DNA of 64,000 nt from Rhizobium sp. CF080 (GTDB lineage: Bacteria > Pseudomonadota > Alphaproteobacteria > Rhizobiales > Rhizobiaceae): positions 1-64,000 of the forward strand of contig NZ_AKKC02000001.1 of NCBI RefSeq assembly GCF_000282095.2, given 5' to 3'. How positions within the stretch are numbered: position 1 is the first letter of the stretch; each line of letters starts with the position of its first letter. Below are positions 47,117 to 56,448 of this stretch, piece by piece. The translations under genes were made by a program, and so were the position numbers. A model generated the notes under the pieces. That model was given only the letters and a program-made list of their open reading frames with translations. It was not told the DNA's origin and did not search any database.

Positions 47117-47761
47117 ATGGGTCGTCCCTCCCTGATCTGCGCCGGTCTAGCCGTGATGCTTGCAGCCGCCGTTTCGCTTCCCGCGTTCGCGCAGCAGCCG
47201 CAGCCGCGGCCCGCCGCACCCCAGCCGGCCCCCCAGCCGGCACAGGGCGCCAAACCCGCGCCGCAGCCACCCCGGCCGGCGCCGAACGGCGGGCAGGCCC
47301 AGCAGCCTTCGGGGCAGCAGGCGCAGCCGCCCGGCAATGTGCGCGAGAACCACGGCGCCTGGTCGATCATCTGTGATCGGCCGGCCGGCGCCTCTGCCGA
47401 ACAATGCGCACTGATGCAGAATGTCATCGCCGAGGACCGGCCGGAAGTCGGCCTGTCGGTGGTGGTGCTGAAGACTGCCGACCGCAAGGCACGCATCCTG
47501 CGTATCCTCGCGCCGCTGGGCGTACTCCTGAAGGACGGCATGGAACTCTATGTCGACAACAACAATATCGGCCGCGCCTATTTCACCCGCTGCTTCTCCG
47601 AGGGCTGTTATGTGGAAGTGGAGATCGACGAGGAGCTGATGCGCATCCTGCGGGCCGGCAAGGCCGCGGTCTTTGCGCTGCGCGAATCCGCCGATCAGGA
47701 CCGGGTCGGCATTCCGATCGAGCTGACCGGCTTCGGGCCCGGCTACGACGCGCTTCCGTGA
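47117..47761 (+). CDS. Invasion-associated locus B (IalB) family protein
   Basis: The 214-residue protein has a signal peptide ending FAQ and a long Pro/Gln/Ala-rich linker (about residues 26-74) before the IalB domain ENHGAWSIICDRPAGASAEQCALMQNVIAEDRPEVGLSVVVL and YFTRCFSEGCYVEVEIDEELMRIL. It is periplasmic or surface-attached. IalB family proteins affect erythrocyte invasion in Bartonella, but many free-living rhizobia carry them with unknown roles. Adjacency to cox genes is common. AGAGG precedes the ATG. Confidence 0.88.
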   Translation: MGRPSLICAGLAVMLAAAVSLPAFAQQPQPRPAAPQPAPQPAQGAKPAPQPPRPAPNGGQAQQPSGQQAQPPGNVRENHGAWSIICDRPAGASAEQCALMQNVIAEDRPEVGLSVVVLKTADRKARILRILAPLGVLLKDGMELYVDNNNIGRAYFTRCFSEGCYVEVEIDEELMRILRAGKAAVFALRESADQDRVGIPIELTGFGPGYDALP

Positions 47762-47789
47762 TCACCCTGTAATAAAGAAACGATCCTTC

Positions 47790-48278
47790 ATGGAGCTTCA
47801 CGGCAGCCATACCTTTCCGGTCCACTTCGACGACGAGGTCGTGCGCGATGCGGTCCGGGTGTTTGTCATAGAGCGCACGATGCGCGAACAGAGGGCGAAG
47901 TGGGCGGCGGCGGGGCTGGTGGCGGTCGCCGGCATCGTCCTCCTCTTCCAGGGCAACTACATTCTCGCGCTGCTCGCCTTCATTGTCGCCTGCTTTCCGG
48001 CGATTTTCAGCGCCGTGGTATGGCGTGCCCATTCCGCCAATGCCTTTGGCCGCTATAATCGCATGACCGATCGCAGCGCCGAGATCACTGTTGATCCGGA
48101 AGGGTTCGGCATCACGTCCAATCTCGGCGACGGCCGGCTCAACTGGCCGAATGTCACCGAGATCTGGGAAAGGCCGCTTTCGTTCATGCTGTTCAGCGGC
48201 TCTTCGGCCTTCAACATCCTGCCGCGACAGACCATGCCGCAGCAGGTCCAGGCCTTCCTCAGCGCAAAAGCCATCTGA
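47790..48278 (+). CDS. YcxB-like membrane-associated protein
   Basis: The 162-residue protein has two adjacent transmembrane helices (AAAGLVAVAGIVLLFQGNYILALLAFIVACFPAIF) and a C-terminal cytoplasmic YcxB-type domain (AEITVDPEGFGITSNLGDGRLNWPNVTEIWERPLSFMLFSGSSAFNILPRQTM). The function is unknown. It lies 28 bases after IalB and before tldD, so the three may be co-transcribed. Confidence 0.82.
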   Translation: MELHGSHTFPVHFDDEVVRDAVRVFVIERTMREQRAKWAAAGLVAVAGIVLLFQGNYILALLAFIVACFPAIFSAVVWRAHSANAFGRYNRMTDRSAEITVDPEGFGITSNLGDGRLNWPNVTEIWERPLSFMLFSGSSAFNILPRQTMPQQVQAFLSAKAI

Positions 48279-48365
48279 GGACAGGCTTGCTTCGGTCCCT
48301 TGCCGGACCTACATCGGTTGGAACAGAGCGCGCGTCTTCATAGGGCAGCGCCGAAGGAGCATCCC

Positions 48366-49781
48366 ATGAACACCGATCTTCTCAATCTTTTCGACTGCGA
48401 CGAGACCAAGCTGCGCTCGATCCTTTCCGAGGCGCTGACCGGCGCCGATGACGGCGAGCTTTTCGTGGAACATGCCCAGGCGGAATCGCTGACCTTCGAC
48501 AATGGCCGCCTGAAGGGCGGTTCATTCAACACCGACCAGGGTTTCGGGCTGCGCTCGGTCGCCGGCGAAGCGGTCGGTTACGCGCATGCGGGCGAGCTTT
48601 CGGCGGCAGCCCTTTCCCGCGCCTCGGATGCAGTGCGGGCCGTCACGGCTGGTTATTCCGGCTCCTATGCGGCCGCTCCGCAGCGCACCAACAAGAAATA
48701 TTACGGTGACGAGAACCCGATCGGATCCCCGAGCTTCGAAGAAAAAGTGAAGCTGCTCACCGATATCGACGCCTATCTGCGCTCCAAGGACGACAAGGTG
48801 CGGCAGGTGACGGCGACCGTTTCGGCAAGCTGGCAGGTGGTCGACATCCTGCGCGCCGACGGCCACCGGGTGCAGGACATCCGCCCGATGACCCGCATCA
48901 ACATTTCCGTCGTCGTCGGTGACGGCGACCGGCAGGAGAGCGGTTCGTTCGGCACCGGCGGCCGCATCGGCTTCGGCGACTTCGTGACGGAAGGCAACTG
49001 GCAGACCGGCGCCGACGAGGCGTTGCGCCAGGCGCTCGTCAACCTTTCGGCCATCGACGCGCCGGCCGGCACGATGGACGTGGTGCTTGGCTCCGGCTGG
49101 CCGGGCGTGATGCTGCACGAGGCGGTCGGCCACGGGCTGGAAGGCGATTTCAACCGCAAGAAGACCTCGGCCTTTGCCGGACTTCTGGGCGAAATGGTGG
49201 CGGCTCCCGGCGTTACCGTCGTCGATGACGGGACGATCGACAACCGCCGCGGCTCGATTACTATCGACGACGAAGGCACGCCGTCCGCCTATAACGTGCT
49301 GATCGAGAACGGCAAGCTCGTCGGCTACATGCAGGACCGCCAGAACGCCCGGTTGATGGGCGTAGCACCGACCGGCAACGGTCGCCGGCAGGGTTACGCC
49401 TATACGCCGATGCCGCGGATGACCAATACCTACATGCTCGGCGGCGACAAGACGCCGGAAGAGATCATCGCTTCGGTCAAGAAGGGCATCTACGCGGTCT
49501 CCTTCGGCGGCGGCCAGGTGGACATCACGTCCGGCAAGTTCGTGTTCGGCTGCACCGAGGCCTACATGATCGAGAACGGCAGGATCGGCCCGGCGATCAA
49601 GGGCGCGATGCTGATCGGCAACGGCCCGGATGCGATGCGCCGTGTCTCGATGGTCGGCAACGACATGAAGCTCGATACCGGCATCGGCAATTGCGGCAAG
49701 GGCGGCCAATGGGTCCCCGTCGGCGTCGGCCAGCCGCATCTGCGGATGGATCAGGTGACGGTGGGTGGAACGAAGGCGTAA
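48366..49781 (+). CDS. tldD: Metalloprotease TldD
   Basis: The 471-residue protein has the TldD metal site HEAVGHGLEGDF (HExxxH) with the downstream Cys/Glu segment FGCTEAYMIENGRIGPAIKGAMLIGNGP. TldD with TldE removes leader peptides or degrades CcdA-type antitoxins in other bacteria. No tldE lies in this window. AAGGAGC precedes the ATG. It is convergent with the MazG-like gene; a 14-pair hairpin lies between. Confidence 0.96.
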   Translation: MNTDLLNLFDCDETKLRSILSEALTGADDGELFVEHAQAESLTFDNGRLKGGSFNTDQGFGLRSVAGEAVGYAHAGELSAAALSRASDAVRAVTAGYSGSYAAAPQRTNKKYYGDENPIGSPSFEEKVKLLTDIDAYLRSKDDKVRQVTATVSASWQVVDILRADGHRVQDIRPMTRINISVVVGDGDRQESGSFGTGGRIGFGDFVTEGNWQTGADEALRQALVNLSAIDAPAGTMDVVLGSGWPGVMLHEAVGHGLEGDFNRKKTSAFAGLLGEMVAAPGVTVVDDGTIDNRRGSITIDDEGTPSAYNVLIENGKLVGYMQDRQNARLMGVAPTGNGRRQGYAYTPMPRMTNTYMLGGDKTPEEIIASVKKGIYAVSFGGGQVDITSGKFVFGCTEAYMIENGRIGPAIKGAMLIGNGPDAMRRVSMVGNDMKLDTGIGNCGKGGQWVPVGVGQPHLRMDQVTVGGTKA

Positions 49782-49796
49782 AGCGGAGCAATTTGC

Positions 49797-49830
49797 CTGG
49801 CGATAGAAACGCTAAGGTTTCTATCGCCAG
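49797..49830. terminator. Perfect 14-bp hairpin between convergent genes
   Basis: CTGGCGATAGAAAC (49797-49810) pairs fully with GTTTCTATCGCCAG (49817-49830), loop GCTAAG. It lies between the convergent tldD and MazG-like genes, where a bidirectional terminator is expected. There is no T-run on either side, so it may act by structure only or be a repeat-element remnant. Confidence 0.5.
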
Positions 49831-49859
49831 ATCCCAATGCTGGCGTATGAGCCTGAAAC

Positions 49860-50168
49860 TCACCCCTCCTCCGGTTTGAAAAGCCATTTCCGCTCGATCG
49901 CCGATGCGAGATCGAGCCGGTTCGTGTGGGCAAACAGCAGAACGTGGCCGAGGAGATCGGCGGTCTCATCGGCGAGGTCGCGGCTGAGATCCTCGTCCGT
50001 CCGCCCCTTCTTCCGTCCGCGGCCGGTGGCGCGGTTCCAGGCCTGGGTCAGTTCGCCCATTTCTTCCTGGAGCTTCAGCACGAACCAATCCGGATCGCGC
50101 ACCATTCCATGGACTTCGGCATACCTCGCGGATGCAGCCTCGAATTGTGCAATGAGCGTCTTCAACAT
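49860..50168 (-). CDS. MazG-like nucleotide pyrophosphohydrolase domain protein
   Basis: The 102-residue protein has the all-helical MazG-like pattern WFVLKLQEEMGELTQAWNRATGR and DLADETADLLGHVLLFAHTNRLDL with the acidic Mg sites EEMGE and DETAD. It may hydrolyse non-canonical nucleoside triphosphates. AAAGGAGAA precedes the ATG at 50168. It is divergent from the TauE gene. Confidence 0.85.
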   Translation of the reverse strand: MLKTLIAQFEAASARYAEVHGMVRDPDWFVLKLQEEMGELTQAWNRATGRGRKKGRTDEDLSRDLADETADLLGHVLLFAHTNRLDLASAIERKWLFKPEEG

Positions 50169-50297
50169 GATGTTCTCCTTTTGTACCCACAGAAGAATGC
50201 CGATTCCCGGCTTCTGTCCAGAGGGTTTGCTTGACACCCCAACCCAAATCCCGGCAGGTGCGGGCCATCCGATCTCATCCGCATCACGGCATTTTCC

Positions 50298-51089
50298 ATG
50301 GACTCCGCCAATCCGATTTCCGCCTTGCTGGACGCATGGATTCCGGGCCATGGGCCAGCGCAACTCGGCTTTCTTTTCCTCTCGGCACTGATTGCCGGGC
50401 TGGCGCGCGGGTTTTCCGGTTTCGGCGGTGCGTTGATCTTCGTGCCGCTCGCAGGTGCTGCCGTCGGCCCGAAGATCGCCCCTGCCCTGCTGCTGGTGAT
50501 CGACGGGGTGACGACGCTCGGCATGCTGCCGGACGGGTGGAGGCGGGCCAACCGGCGCGAGGTCGGCACGATGCTGATCGGTACGTTGGTCGGCGTGCCG
50601 GTGGGCACGACGCTGCTGGCCGTGATCGATCCGACGGCACTGAGATGGCTGATCTCGGTCGTCGTGCTCTGCCTGCTGATCTTCCTGATTTCCGGCTGGC
50701 GTTACCACGGCAAGCCGAAGACGCCGCTGACCATCGGCGTCGGGGCGCTCGCCGGCCTGTTCGGCGGGGCGGCGCAGCTTTCCGGTCCCCCGGTCGTCGC
50801 CTACTGGCTCGGAGGCGCCATTCCGCCGCTCACCGTGCGTGCCAACCTCATCCTCTATTTCGCGCTTTCGACGGTGATCTCGGCCACCGCCTATGTCGTT
50901 GGCGGTCTCCTGACCTTCGACGTCCTTGCGCTCGCGCTGATTGCCGGGCCGGGTTACGGCCTCGGCCTGATCGCCGGCTCTCGGCTGTTCGGGTTTGCGT
51001 CCGAGGGCACCTTCCGGCGCATCTGCTTCATACTGATCGCCACGGCGGCGATCGTCGGCCTGCCGCTTTTCGACGCGCTGCGGCCCTGA
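50298..51089 (+). CDS. TauE/SafE family sulfite/sulfoacetate exporter
   Basis: The 263-residue membrane protein has about eight hydrophobic helices and the family signature GFSGFGGALIFVPLAGAAVGPKIAPALLLVIDG and PLTIGVGALAGLFGGAAQLSGPPVVAYWLGG. It probably exports sulfite or a related anion; the specific substrate cannot be read. It stands alone between two divergent/convergent neighbours. Confidence 0.92.
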   Translation: MDSANPISALLDAWIPGHGPAQLGFLFLSALIAGLARGFSGFGGALIFVPLAGAAVGPKIAPALLLVIDGVTTLGMLPDGWRRANRREVGTMLIGTLVGVPVGTTLLAVIDPTALRWLISVVVLCLLIFLISGWRYHGKPKTPLTIGVGALAGLFGGAAQLSGPPVVAYWLGGAIPPLTVRANLILYFALSTVISATAYVVGGLLTFDVLALALIAGPGYGLGLIAGSRLFGFASEGTFRRICFILIATAAIVGLPLFDALRP

Positions 51090-51160
51090 ACAAGATCAGG
51101 CCTCTCCTTATTCAGCAAGACTTAACTCGTCCGGGATAGGGTCGCCCTCACCGAAGTAAC

Positions 51161-52237
51161 GTGGGCGTGATCGCGGTGGGGAACACGAGGGACAGGTTTC
51201 AGGCGCTTTGGCGCAGGGACGTCAAACGCCGGCTTGTGGCCGGTGGCCTCGACATGGCTGCAGCACTTGCGCGTGCCGGGATGATGCCCAATGCGCGTGG
51301 CCACGGCGCCATCTTCACGCTCCATCATGTGCGGCCGAAACAGAGCCGCCCTCTGCAGCCGAGCGGCCATCTGGAAGTGACGCCGGATTTTCTGAGCGAA
51401 GCGATTGAACGGCTTTCGGCGGAAGGTTACGAGTTCATTCCCTTGAGCGACGTGCCGGCACGGCTTGCCGCCCCGACCAAACAGCCGTTCGCGGCCTTCA
51501 CGCTCGATGACGGCTACCGCAACAATGCCGAATATGCCTTGCCGGTGTTTGCCCGCCACGGCGTGCCCTTCACCATCTTCGTCACCCGCGGGTTTGCCGA
51601 GCGCAGCCATTCGCTGTGGTGGGAGACGGTTGCCGAGCTGCTCGGCCGCGAACGGGAAGTGACGTTCGATTTCGGCGGCGGGTCAGAAGTTCTCGACCTC
51701 ACCTCCGAGGCGCGCAAGTTTGACGCATTCGACCGGTTTTCCAGCTACGTCCTCGAAGTCGAGGAATCCACCGCCGTCTCGCGGATCGATGCCCTGGCGA
51801 GGAAACACGGCGTCGATCCACTGACGATCACCGCCGACCTCACGATGAATGCCGAAGAGCTCCGCTCGGTCGCCGCCCATCCGCTGGCTTCGCTCGGCGC
51901 CCATACGACTAGCCACCGCGCCGTCGCCCGTCTTTCGGCGGAAGACGCGCGCGCGGAAATGGAGCAGTCGGCCGATTGGATCGAGGCATTGACCGGCGAA
52001 CGGCCGGCCACGATCGCCTATCCCTATGGCAGCCGTGCCGCGGTTTCCGAGCGCGACCACGCGATTGCCAAGGAGATCGGCTTTTCGGTTGCGGTCACGA
52101 CACAGCCGGGTACGCTCTGCGCCAAATACGTGAACAGGCTCACCGGCCTGCCGCGCATCTCGCTCAACGGCTATTATCAGCAGCCGCGCTACGTCTCGGC
52201 ACTCGCATCGGGCATCCCGTTCGCGATCGGGCGGTGA
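51161..52237 (+). CDS. Polysaccharide deacetylase (NodB-fold) family protein
   Basis: The 358-residue protein has the NodB motifs FTLDDGYRNN (catalytic Asp pair), LGAHTTSHRAVARLS (His-x3-His metal motif) and PATIAYPYGSRAAVSE. It hydrolyses N-acetyl groups of a polysaccharide or glycan; a cell-surface or capsule role is likely for this size class. The first codon is GTG at 51161 and several in-frame GTG/ATG codons nearby make the exact start uncertain. No signal peptide is visible. Confidence 0.88.
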   Translation: MGVIAVGNTRDRFQALWRRDVKRRLVAGGLDMAAALARAGMMPNARGHGAIFTLHHVRPKQSRPLQPSGHLEVTPDFLSEAIERLSAEGYEFIPLSDVPARLAAPTKQPFAAFTLDDGYRNNAEYALPVFARHGVPFTIFVTRGFAERSHSLWWETVAELLGREREVTFDFGGGSEVLDLTSEARKFDAFDRFSSYVLEVEESTAVSRIDALARKHGVDPLTITADLTMNAEELRSVAAHPLASLGAHTTSHRAVARLSAEDARAEMEQSADWIEALTGERPATIAYPYGSRAAVSERDHAIAKEIGFSVAVTTQPGTLCAKYVNRLTGLPRISLNGYYQQPRYVSALASGIPFAIGR

Positions 52238-52246
52238 GCCCTCCCC

Positions 52247-52867
52247 TCACGGATACATCCGCACCTTTTCCCAAGGGCCGTCGGCGACAGCGCGGCGGAA
52301 CTCGATGCGGTCGTGCAGGCGGAACGGGCGGTCGTGCCAGAACTCGATCGACAGCGGCTTGATGCGGAAGCCGGACCAGTAGGGCGGGCGCGGGATGTCG
52401 CCGATCGCGTAACGGGCGGTATATTCGGCCACCGATTTTTCGAGCGCGAAACGGGTTTCGAGCGGGCGGGACTGTTTCGATGCCCAGGCGCCGATGCGGC
52501 TGCCGCGGGCCCGCGATGCATAATAGGCATCTGCCTCCGCATCGCTCACCACTTCCACCTCGCCACGCAGGCGGACCTGGCGGCGCAGCGACTTCCAGTG
52601 GAAACACATCGCCGCCTTTTTCTGGCCGAGGACCTCGCGGCCCTTCTGGCTTTCGAAATTCGTGTAGAAGACGAAACCGCTCTCGTCATAACCCTTCAGC
52701 AGGACCATGCGGACATTCGGCATGCCGTTTTCGTCGACGGTCGCGACCGCAACGGCATTCGGATCGTTGGGTTCGGAGCTTTCGGCATCCTTCAGCCAGG
52801 AGCCGAAAAGCGCGAAAGGCTCATTCTCGGCGGTGAAGTCACCAGTTATTAACCCGCTCTCAGACAT
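52247..52867 (-). CDS. pdxH: Pyridoxamine 5'-phosphate oxidase
   Basis: The 206-residue FMN enzyme makes pyridoxal 5'-phosphate. Characteristic stretches: [88 protein letters not shown] and [25 protein letters not shown]. The start at 52867 is the natural one; the frame is open further upstream under the divergent lipoprotein gene, which is a shadow. Confidence 0.96.
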   Translation of the reverse strand: MSESGLITGDFTAENEPFALFGSWLKDAESSEPNDPNAVAVATVDENGMPNVRMVLLKGYDESGFVFYTNFESQKGREVLGQKKAAMCFHWKSLRRQVRLRGEVEVVSDAEADAYYASRARGSRIGAWASKQSRPLETRFALEKSVAEYTARYAIGDIPRPPYWSGFRIKPLSIEFWHDRPFRLHDRIEFRRAVADGPWEKVRMYP

Positions 52868-52898
52868 ATTGACTAAAATACTCCCAATCTCATGAAAA

Positions 52899-53390
52899 AT
52901 GCCCGAGTTTTTCCGTCGGACAGGACGCACGGTGGTAGTGATAGCAAAGTCGAAGAGCCGCACAAAGAGGTCGTTTTTCCTCGGCAGACGGGCAGCCGCC
53001 CTCTGCCTGGCCGGGCTTTCGCTTGCCGGTTGTACCAGCAGTCTCGATCTGTTCGGAAGCTCGCCAAAAGTCGACCGCTCGATCGCGACCGGCACCGTGC
53101 CAGGAACGCCTCCGCATACAGGCGCCACGCTTTCCGACGAGGCGACGGTGCGCAACGCGGTCTCCTCGGCCGATCTTGCAAAGGTCGGCACAGCCTCGGT
53201 TCCCTGGGCCAATACGGCAACCGGCAGCGCCGGCGTCGTGTCGCAAATCCGCGAAGCCCGCAATGGTGAGCAGATCTGCCGCGCCTTCACTACCACCAGG
53301 CATTCCTACGAAGGCATCGCCATGTTTTCTGGCCAGACCTGCCTGACGGGCAGCGGCGACTGGATGCTGACCGCCTTCGACCGCCAGTAA
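52899..53390 (+). CDS. RT0821/Lpp0805-family surface lipoprotein
   Basis: The 163-residue protein has a basic N-terminus, a signal sequence with lipobox (LAGLSLAGC, Cys at about residue 45) and the family C-terminal part [49 protein letters not shown] with two conserved Cys. GTG codons at 52932 and 52938 are possible later starts that leave a more usual short N-terminus before the signal. It is divergent from pdxH. The function is unknown. Confidence 0.82.
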   Translation: MPEFFRRTGRTVVVIAKSKSRTKRSFFLGRRAAALCLAGLSLAGCTSSLDLFGSSPKVDRSIATGTVPGTPPHTGATLSDEATVRNAVSSADLAKVGTASVPWANTATGSAGVVSQIREARNGEQICRAFTTTRHSYEGIAMFSGQTCLTGSGDWMLTAFDRQ

Positions 53391-53671
53391 TCACGCTTCA
53401 TCCCCTCCCCCGACCCACAGACGCGGGTGCGAAGGAAACCGTTTCACGCGTTTCCGCAAATCGTGCCGGAAACGATTCGTTTACCTTAACGAGTACGGCC
53501 GGCCTCTGCGTAACCACTGATTTACAAGTCCTAACATAGGCTCTCCTGGAGCAAGCAGTGGTCTGACCGGAACATGAGGAACCGGCGGATGGCTGTCGGA
53601 GTTGTGACGAGTATCGGGGGGTCCAAGGATCAAGCGGGGGCCCGCCCTTTCAGGTAACCGGTGGTCCCACA
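53391..53671. other. Leader region before the DnaJ-like gene
   Basis: The 281-base gap has no ORF of note. It holds an eight-pair inverted repeat CGTTTCCG (53449-53456) / CGGAAACG (53467-53474) and a TTTACCTTAACGAGTA stretch just right of it; the rest is moderately GC-rich. A promoter is likely here but not clear by eye. Confidence 0.4.
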
Positions 53672-54814
53672 ATGCGTGATCCCTATTCTCTCCTCGGCGT
53701 GAAGCGCAATGCCGAGCCCGACGAAATCAAGGCAGCCTGGCGCGCCAAGGCCAAGACCGTTCACCCTGACCAGAACCAGGACGATCCGTCTGCGACGAGC
53801 CGTTTCGCAGAGATCGGCCAGGCCTACGAGGTCCTGAAGGATCCCGAGCGCCGCAAGCGATACGACAGAGCCGCCGAGATGCACCAAACCATCATGCAGC
53901 AGCGCAACGCTGCCCGCGAAGCCGCCGAACGCGCCAAGGTCGCCAAGGCCAATGCCGAAAAGGTCATGGAGGAGCTCGCCAAGGCCAATGCCCAGGCCGC
54001 GCATGCGCAGGCCCAAGCTCGCAGCCAGGCACAGTCGCAAGCCCAATCCCAGGCCCAGCCGCAGAATCAGTCAGGCCCGGCCGGCGAAACGCCGGAGGAT
54101 ATGATCGAACGCATTTTCGGCGCCGCGGCGGCCGAAAATGCGAAAGCCCAGACCCAGGCGGGCAGCGGATCGGCGCAGGCGACCGACGAACATGCCGAAC
54201 CGGCCAGGAGCGACGCGGGCGGTGAAAGACCGCCCCTTCCAGCGCTTGCCATCGACCTGATCGCTTCCATCGTGCGCCGCTTCCGCGGCACGACGCCGAC
54301 CCCGGAAAAGGCGCCGGATATTTCCGTCGACGCCACTGTCACCGTCGAGGATCTGCTGAAGCTGAACTCGATCACACTGAAAATGGCCGATGACCGCGAA
54401 GTCCGTCTTGCGCTCGAAAAGGGCATGACGGAGGGCCACGTGGCGCGGCTGAAGGGCCAGGGCCTCAAGCTAACCGGCATGAAATCCGGCGACATCCTCG
54501 CCTCGATCAAGATTGCCCGCGACAGCCGTTTCCGCGTCGAAGGCTTCGATCTCCACACAACTTTGTCGATCTCGCTCGAAGATGCCGTGCTTGGCGGCGA
54601 CGCGTCGGTCGAGACGCCGGAAGGCAGCCGCAGCATCAGCATTCCGGCATGGTCCGGTTCCGACCAGACGGTCCGACTGAACGGCCTAGGCCTCCATGAC
54701 GATGCCGGCGGTCGCGGCGATCTCGTGGTCGAATTGCGTGTCGTCCTGTGGGAAAAGCCGAACGAAAAGGTCACGGACCTGATGCGGCACATGCGTCACG
54801 GGCTCTATGTCTGA
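53672..54814 (+). CDS. DnaJ-type co-chaperone (CbpA-like)
   Basis: The 380-residue protein has an N-terminal J domain (MRDPYSLLGVKRNAEPDEIKAAWRAKAKTVHPDQNQDDPSATSRFAEIGQAYEVLKDPERRKRYDR) with HPD at about residues 31-33. A helical linker and a Gln/Ala/Ser-rich repeat (AQAQARSQAQSQAQSQAQPQNQ) follow, then the beta-sandwich client-binding DnaJ C-terminal region (from about residue 210). There is no zinc-finger domain, so it is CbpA- or DjlA-like rather than DnaJ itself. It would stimulate DnaK ATPase. Confidence 0.9.
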   Translation: MRDPYSLLGVKRNAEPDEIKAAWRAKAKTVHPDQNQDDPSATSRFAEIGQAYEVLKDPERRKRYDRAAEMHQTIMQQRNAAREAAERAKVAKANAEKVMEELAKANAQAAHAQAQARSQAQSQAQSQAQPQNQSGPAGETPEDMIERIFGAAAAENAKAQTQAGSGSAQATDEHAEPARSDAGGERPPLPALAIDLIASIVRRFRGTTPTPEKAPDISVDATVTVEDLLKLNSITLKMADDREVRLALEKGMTEGHVARLKGQGLKLTGMKSGDILASIKIARDSRFRVEGFDLHTTLSISLEDAVLGGDASVETPEGSRSISIPAWSGSDQTVRLNGLGLHDDAGGRGDLVVELRVVLWEKPNEKVTDLMRHMRHGLYV

Positions 54815-54904
54815 CGGGCACCGCCGAATATGACAGTTTTGCGTCGGTATTCACCGTTGCGCACCCTTTGTTACGGCCACTAACACGAGATGATCCAAGT
54901 CAGC

Positions 54905-54937
54905 TTGAACCCTAGAGCTGCCTATGTCATAGGCAGC
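54905..54937 (+). promoter_or_regulatory. fabI: fabI leader: promoter-like element with 9-bp dyad
   Basis: TTGAAC (54905-54910), 17 bases, CATAGG (weak -10). The spacer and -10 overlap a perfect inverted repeat GCTGCCTAT-GTC-ATAGGCAGC (54917-54937), which could be an operator or an RNA hairpin 29 bases before the fabI start. Confidence 0.4.
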
Positions 54938-54965
54938 GTTCATCTAAGGTATCAGGGGACTATGT

Positions 54966-55784
54966 ATGGTTCAGGCTTCCGGCCTCATGGCAGGCAAACG
55001 CGGTCTCATCATGGGCGTTGCCAACAACCGTTCGATCGCGTGGGGCATTGCCAAGGCCATCCACCAGCATGGCGGGGAAGTTGCGTTCACCTACCAGGGC
55101 GACGCGCTCAAGAAGCGCGTTGAGCCGCTGGCTGCGGAACTGGGCGCCTACATGGCCGGCCATTGCGACGTCGGCGACGAATCGACCATAGACGAAGTCT
55201 TCGCCAATCTCGAAAAGCACTGGGGCAAGATCGACTTCCTGGTGCATGCGATCGGCTTTTCCGACAAGGACGAGCTGACCGGCCGCTACGTCGATACGTC
55301 GGCGGACAATTTCGCCAAGACCATGCAGATCTCGGTCTATTCCTTTACATCCGTCGCACGGCGGGCGGAAAAGCTGATGACCGAGGGCGGTTCGATGCTG
55401 ACGCTCACCTATTACGGCGCGGAAAAGGTCATGCCGAACTACAACGTCATGGGCGTTGCCAAGGCGGCACTCGAAGCCAGCGTCAAATATCTCGCCGTCG
55501 ATCTCGGCCCGAAGAACATCCGCGTCAACGCGATCTCGGCCGGCCCGATCAAGACGCTTGCAGCCTCCGGTATCGGCGACTTCCGCTACATCCTCAAATG
55601 GAACGAGTACAATGCGCCGCTGCGCCGTACCGTTACCATCGAGGAAGTCGGTGATGTCGGTCTCTATATGCTCTCCGACCTGTCGCGTTCGGTTACCGGC
55701 GAAACCCATCACGCCGACAGCGGCTATCATGTCGTGGGCATGAAGGCCGTCGATGCGCCGGACATTTCGGTCATCAAGGACTGA
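54966..55784 (+). CDS. fabI: Enoyl-ACP reductase [NADH] FabI
   Basis: The 272-residue protein catalyses the last reduction of fatty acid elongation. The SDR-type motifs are present: GVANNRSIAWGIAKAIHQHGGEVAFTYQG (NAD-binding), CDVGDESTIDEVF, AIGFSDKDELTGRYVDTS, and the catalytic pair in MPNYNVMGVAKAALEA (Tyr-x6-Lys). It is followed by a histidine phosphatase 22 bases later, giving a likely two-gene operon. Confidence 0.96.
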   Translation: MVQASGLMAGKRGLIMGVANNRSIAWGIAKAIHQHGGEVAFTYQGDALKKRVEPLAAELGAYMAGHCDVGDESTIDEVFANLEKHWGKIDFLVHAIGFSDKDELTGRYVDTSADNFAKTMQISVYSFTSVARRAEKLMTEGGSMLTLTYYGAEKVMPNYNVMGVAKAALEASVKYLAVDLGPKNIRVNAISAGPIKTLAASGIGDFRYILKWNEYNAPLRRTVTIEEVGDVGLYMLSDLSRSVTGETHHADSGYHVVGMKAVDAPDISVIKD

Positions 55785-55806
55785 TGCTCTTCCAGGGACG
55801 TCTGCC

Positions 55807-56394
55807 GTGCTCATCTACATGATCCGCCACGGGCAGACGGACTGGAATGCCGAAGGCCGGCTTCAGGGCCAGCAGGATATTCCGCTCAATGCGCTCGGCC
55901 GTTCGCAGGCAACGCGGAACGGCGAACGGCTGCGCGAGATGATCGGCACGGCCGACGGGTTCAGCTTCATCGCCAGCCCGCTGTCGCGGACTCGCGAAAC
56001 CATGGAGCGGCTGCGCACCGCCATGGGCCTCGATCCCCTCGCCTATCGGACCGACGAACGGCTGGTCGAAGTCTCCTTCGGCGACTGGGAAGGCTATACG
56101 CTCGATGAGATCGGCCAGATTTCTCCAGACCGGCTCGCCGCCCGAGCCGAGCAGAAATGGAGTTTCATCCCGCCGGGGACATCTGCCGAGAGTTATGAAA
56201 TCCTCTGCTGGCGGATCGGCGCCTGGCTGCAATCGCTCGACAAACCGACCGTGTGCATCAGCCATGGCGGAGTGATCCGCTCGCTGTTCCGGCTGATCGG
56301 CAACCTCGACGAGGACGAGGCCGCCACCGTTCCGACCCCGCAGGACCGCATCCTTAGGGTGGACACGGAGCACAAACGGATGGAATGGCTCTGA
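55807..56394 (+). CDS. Histidine phosphatase (phosphoglycerate mutase-like)
   Basis: The 195-residue protein has the branch-1 motif LIYMIRHGQTDWNAEGRLQGQQDIPLN with catalytic His, FIASPLSRTRETM, VEVSFGDWEGYTLDEI and CISHGGVIRSLFRLIG. It probably is a cofactor-independent-type phosphatase rather than a true mutase. A GTG start at 55807 is used since AGGGACG lies upstream and the first helix begins here. It follows fabI. Confidence 0.93.
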   Translation: MLIYMIRHGQTDWNAEGRLQGQQDIPLNALGRSQATRNGERLREMIGTADGFSFIASPLSRTRETMERLRTAMGLDPLAYRTDERLVEVSFGDWEGYTLDEIGQISPDRLAARAEQKWSFIPPGTSAESYEILCWRIGAWLQSLDKPTVCISHGGVIRSLFRLIGNLDEDEAATVPTPQDRILRVDTEHKRMEWL

Positions 56395-56448
56395 TCGGCG
56401 CACGGACGTGCCCGATATTCAAAATTATACTTTGCTAATTCTAGAGTA

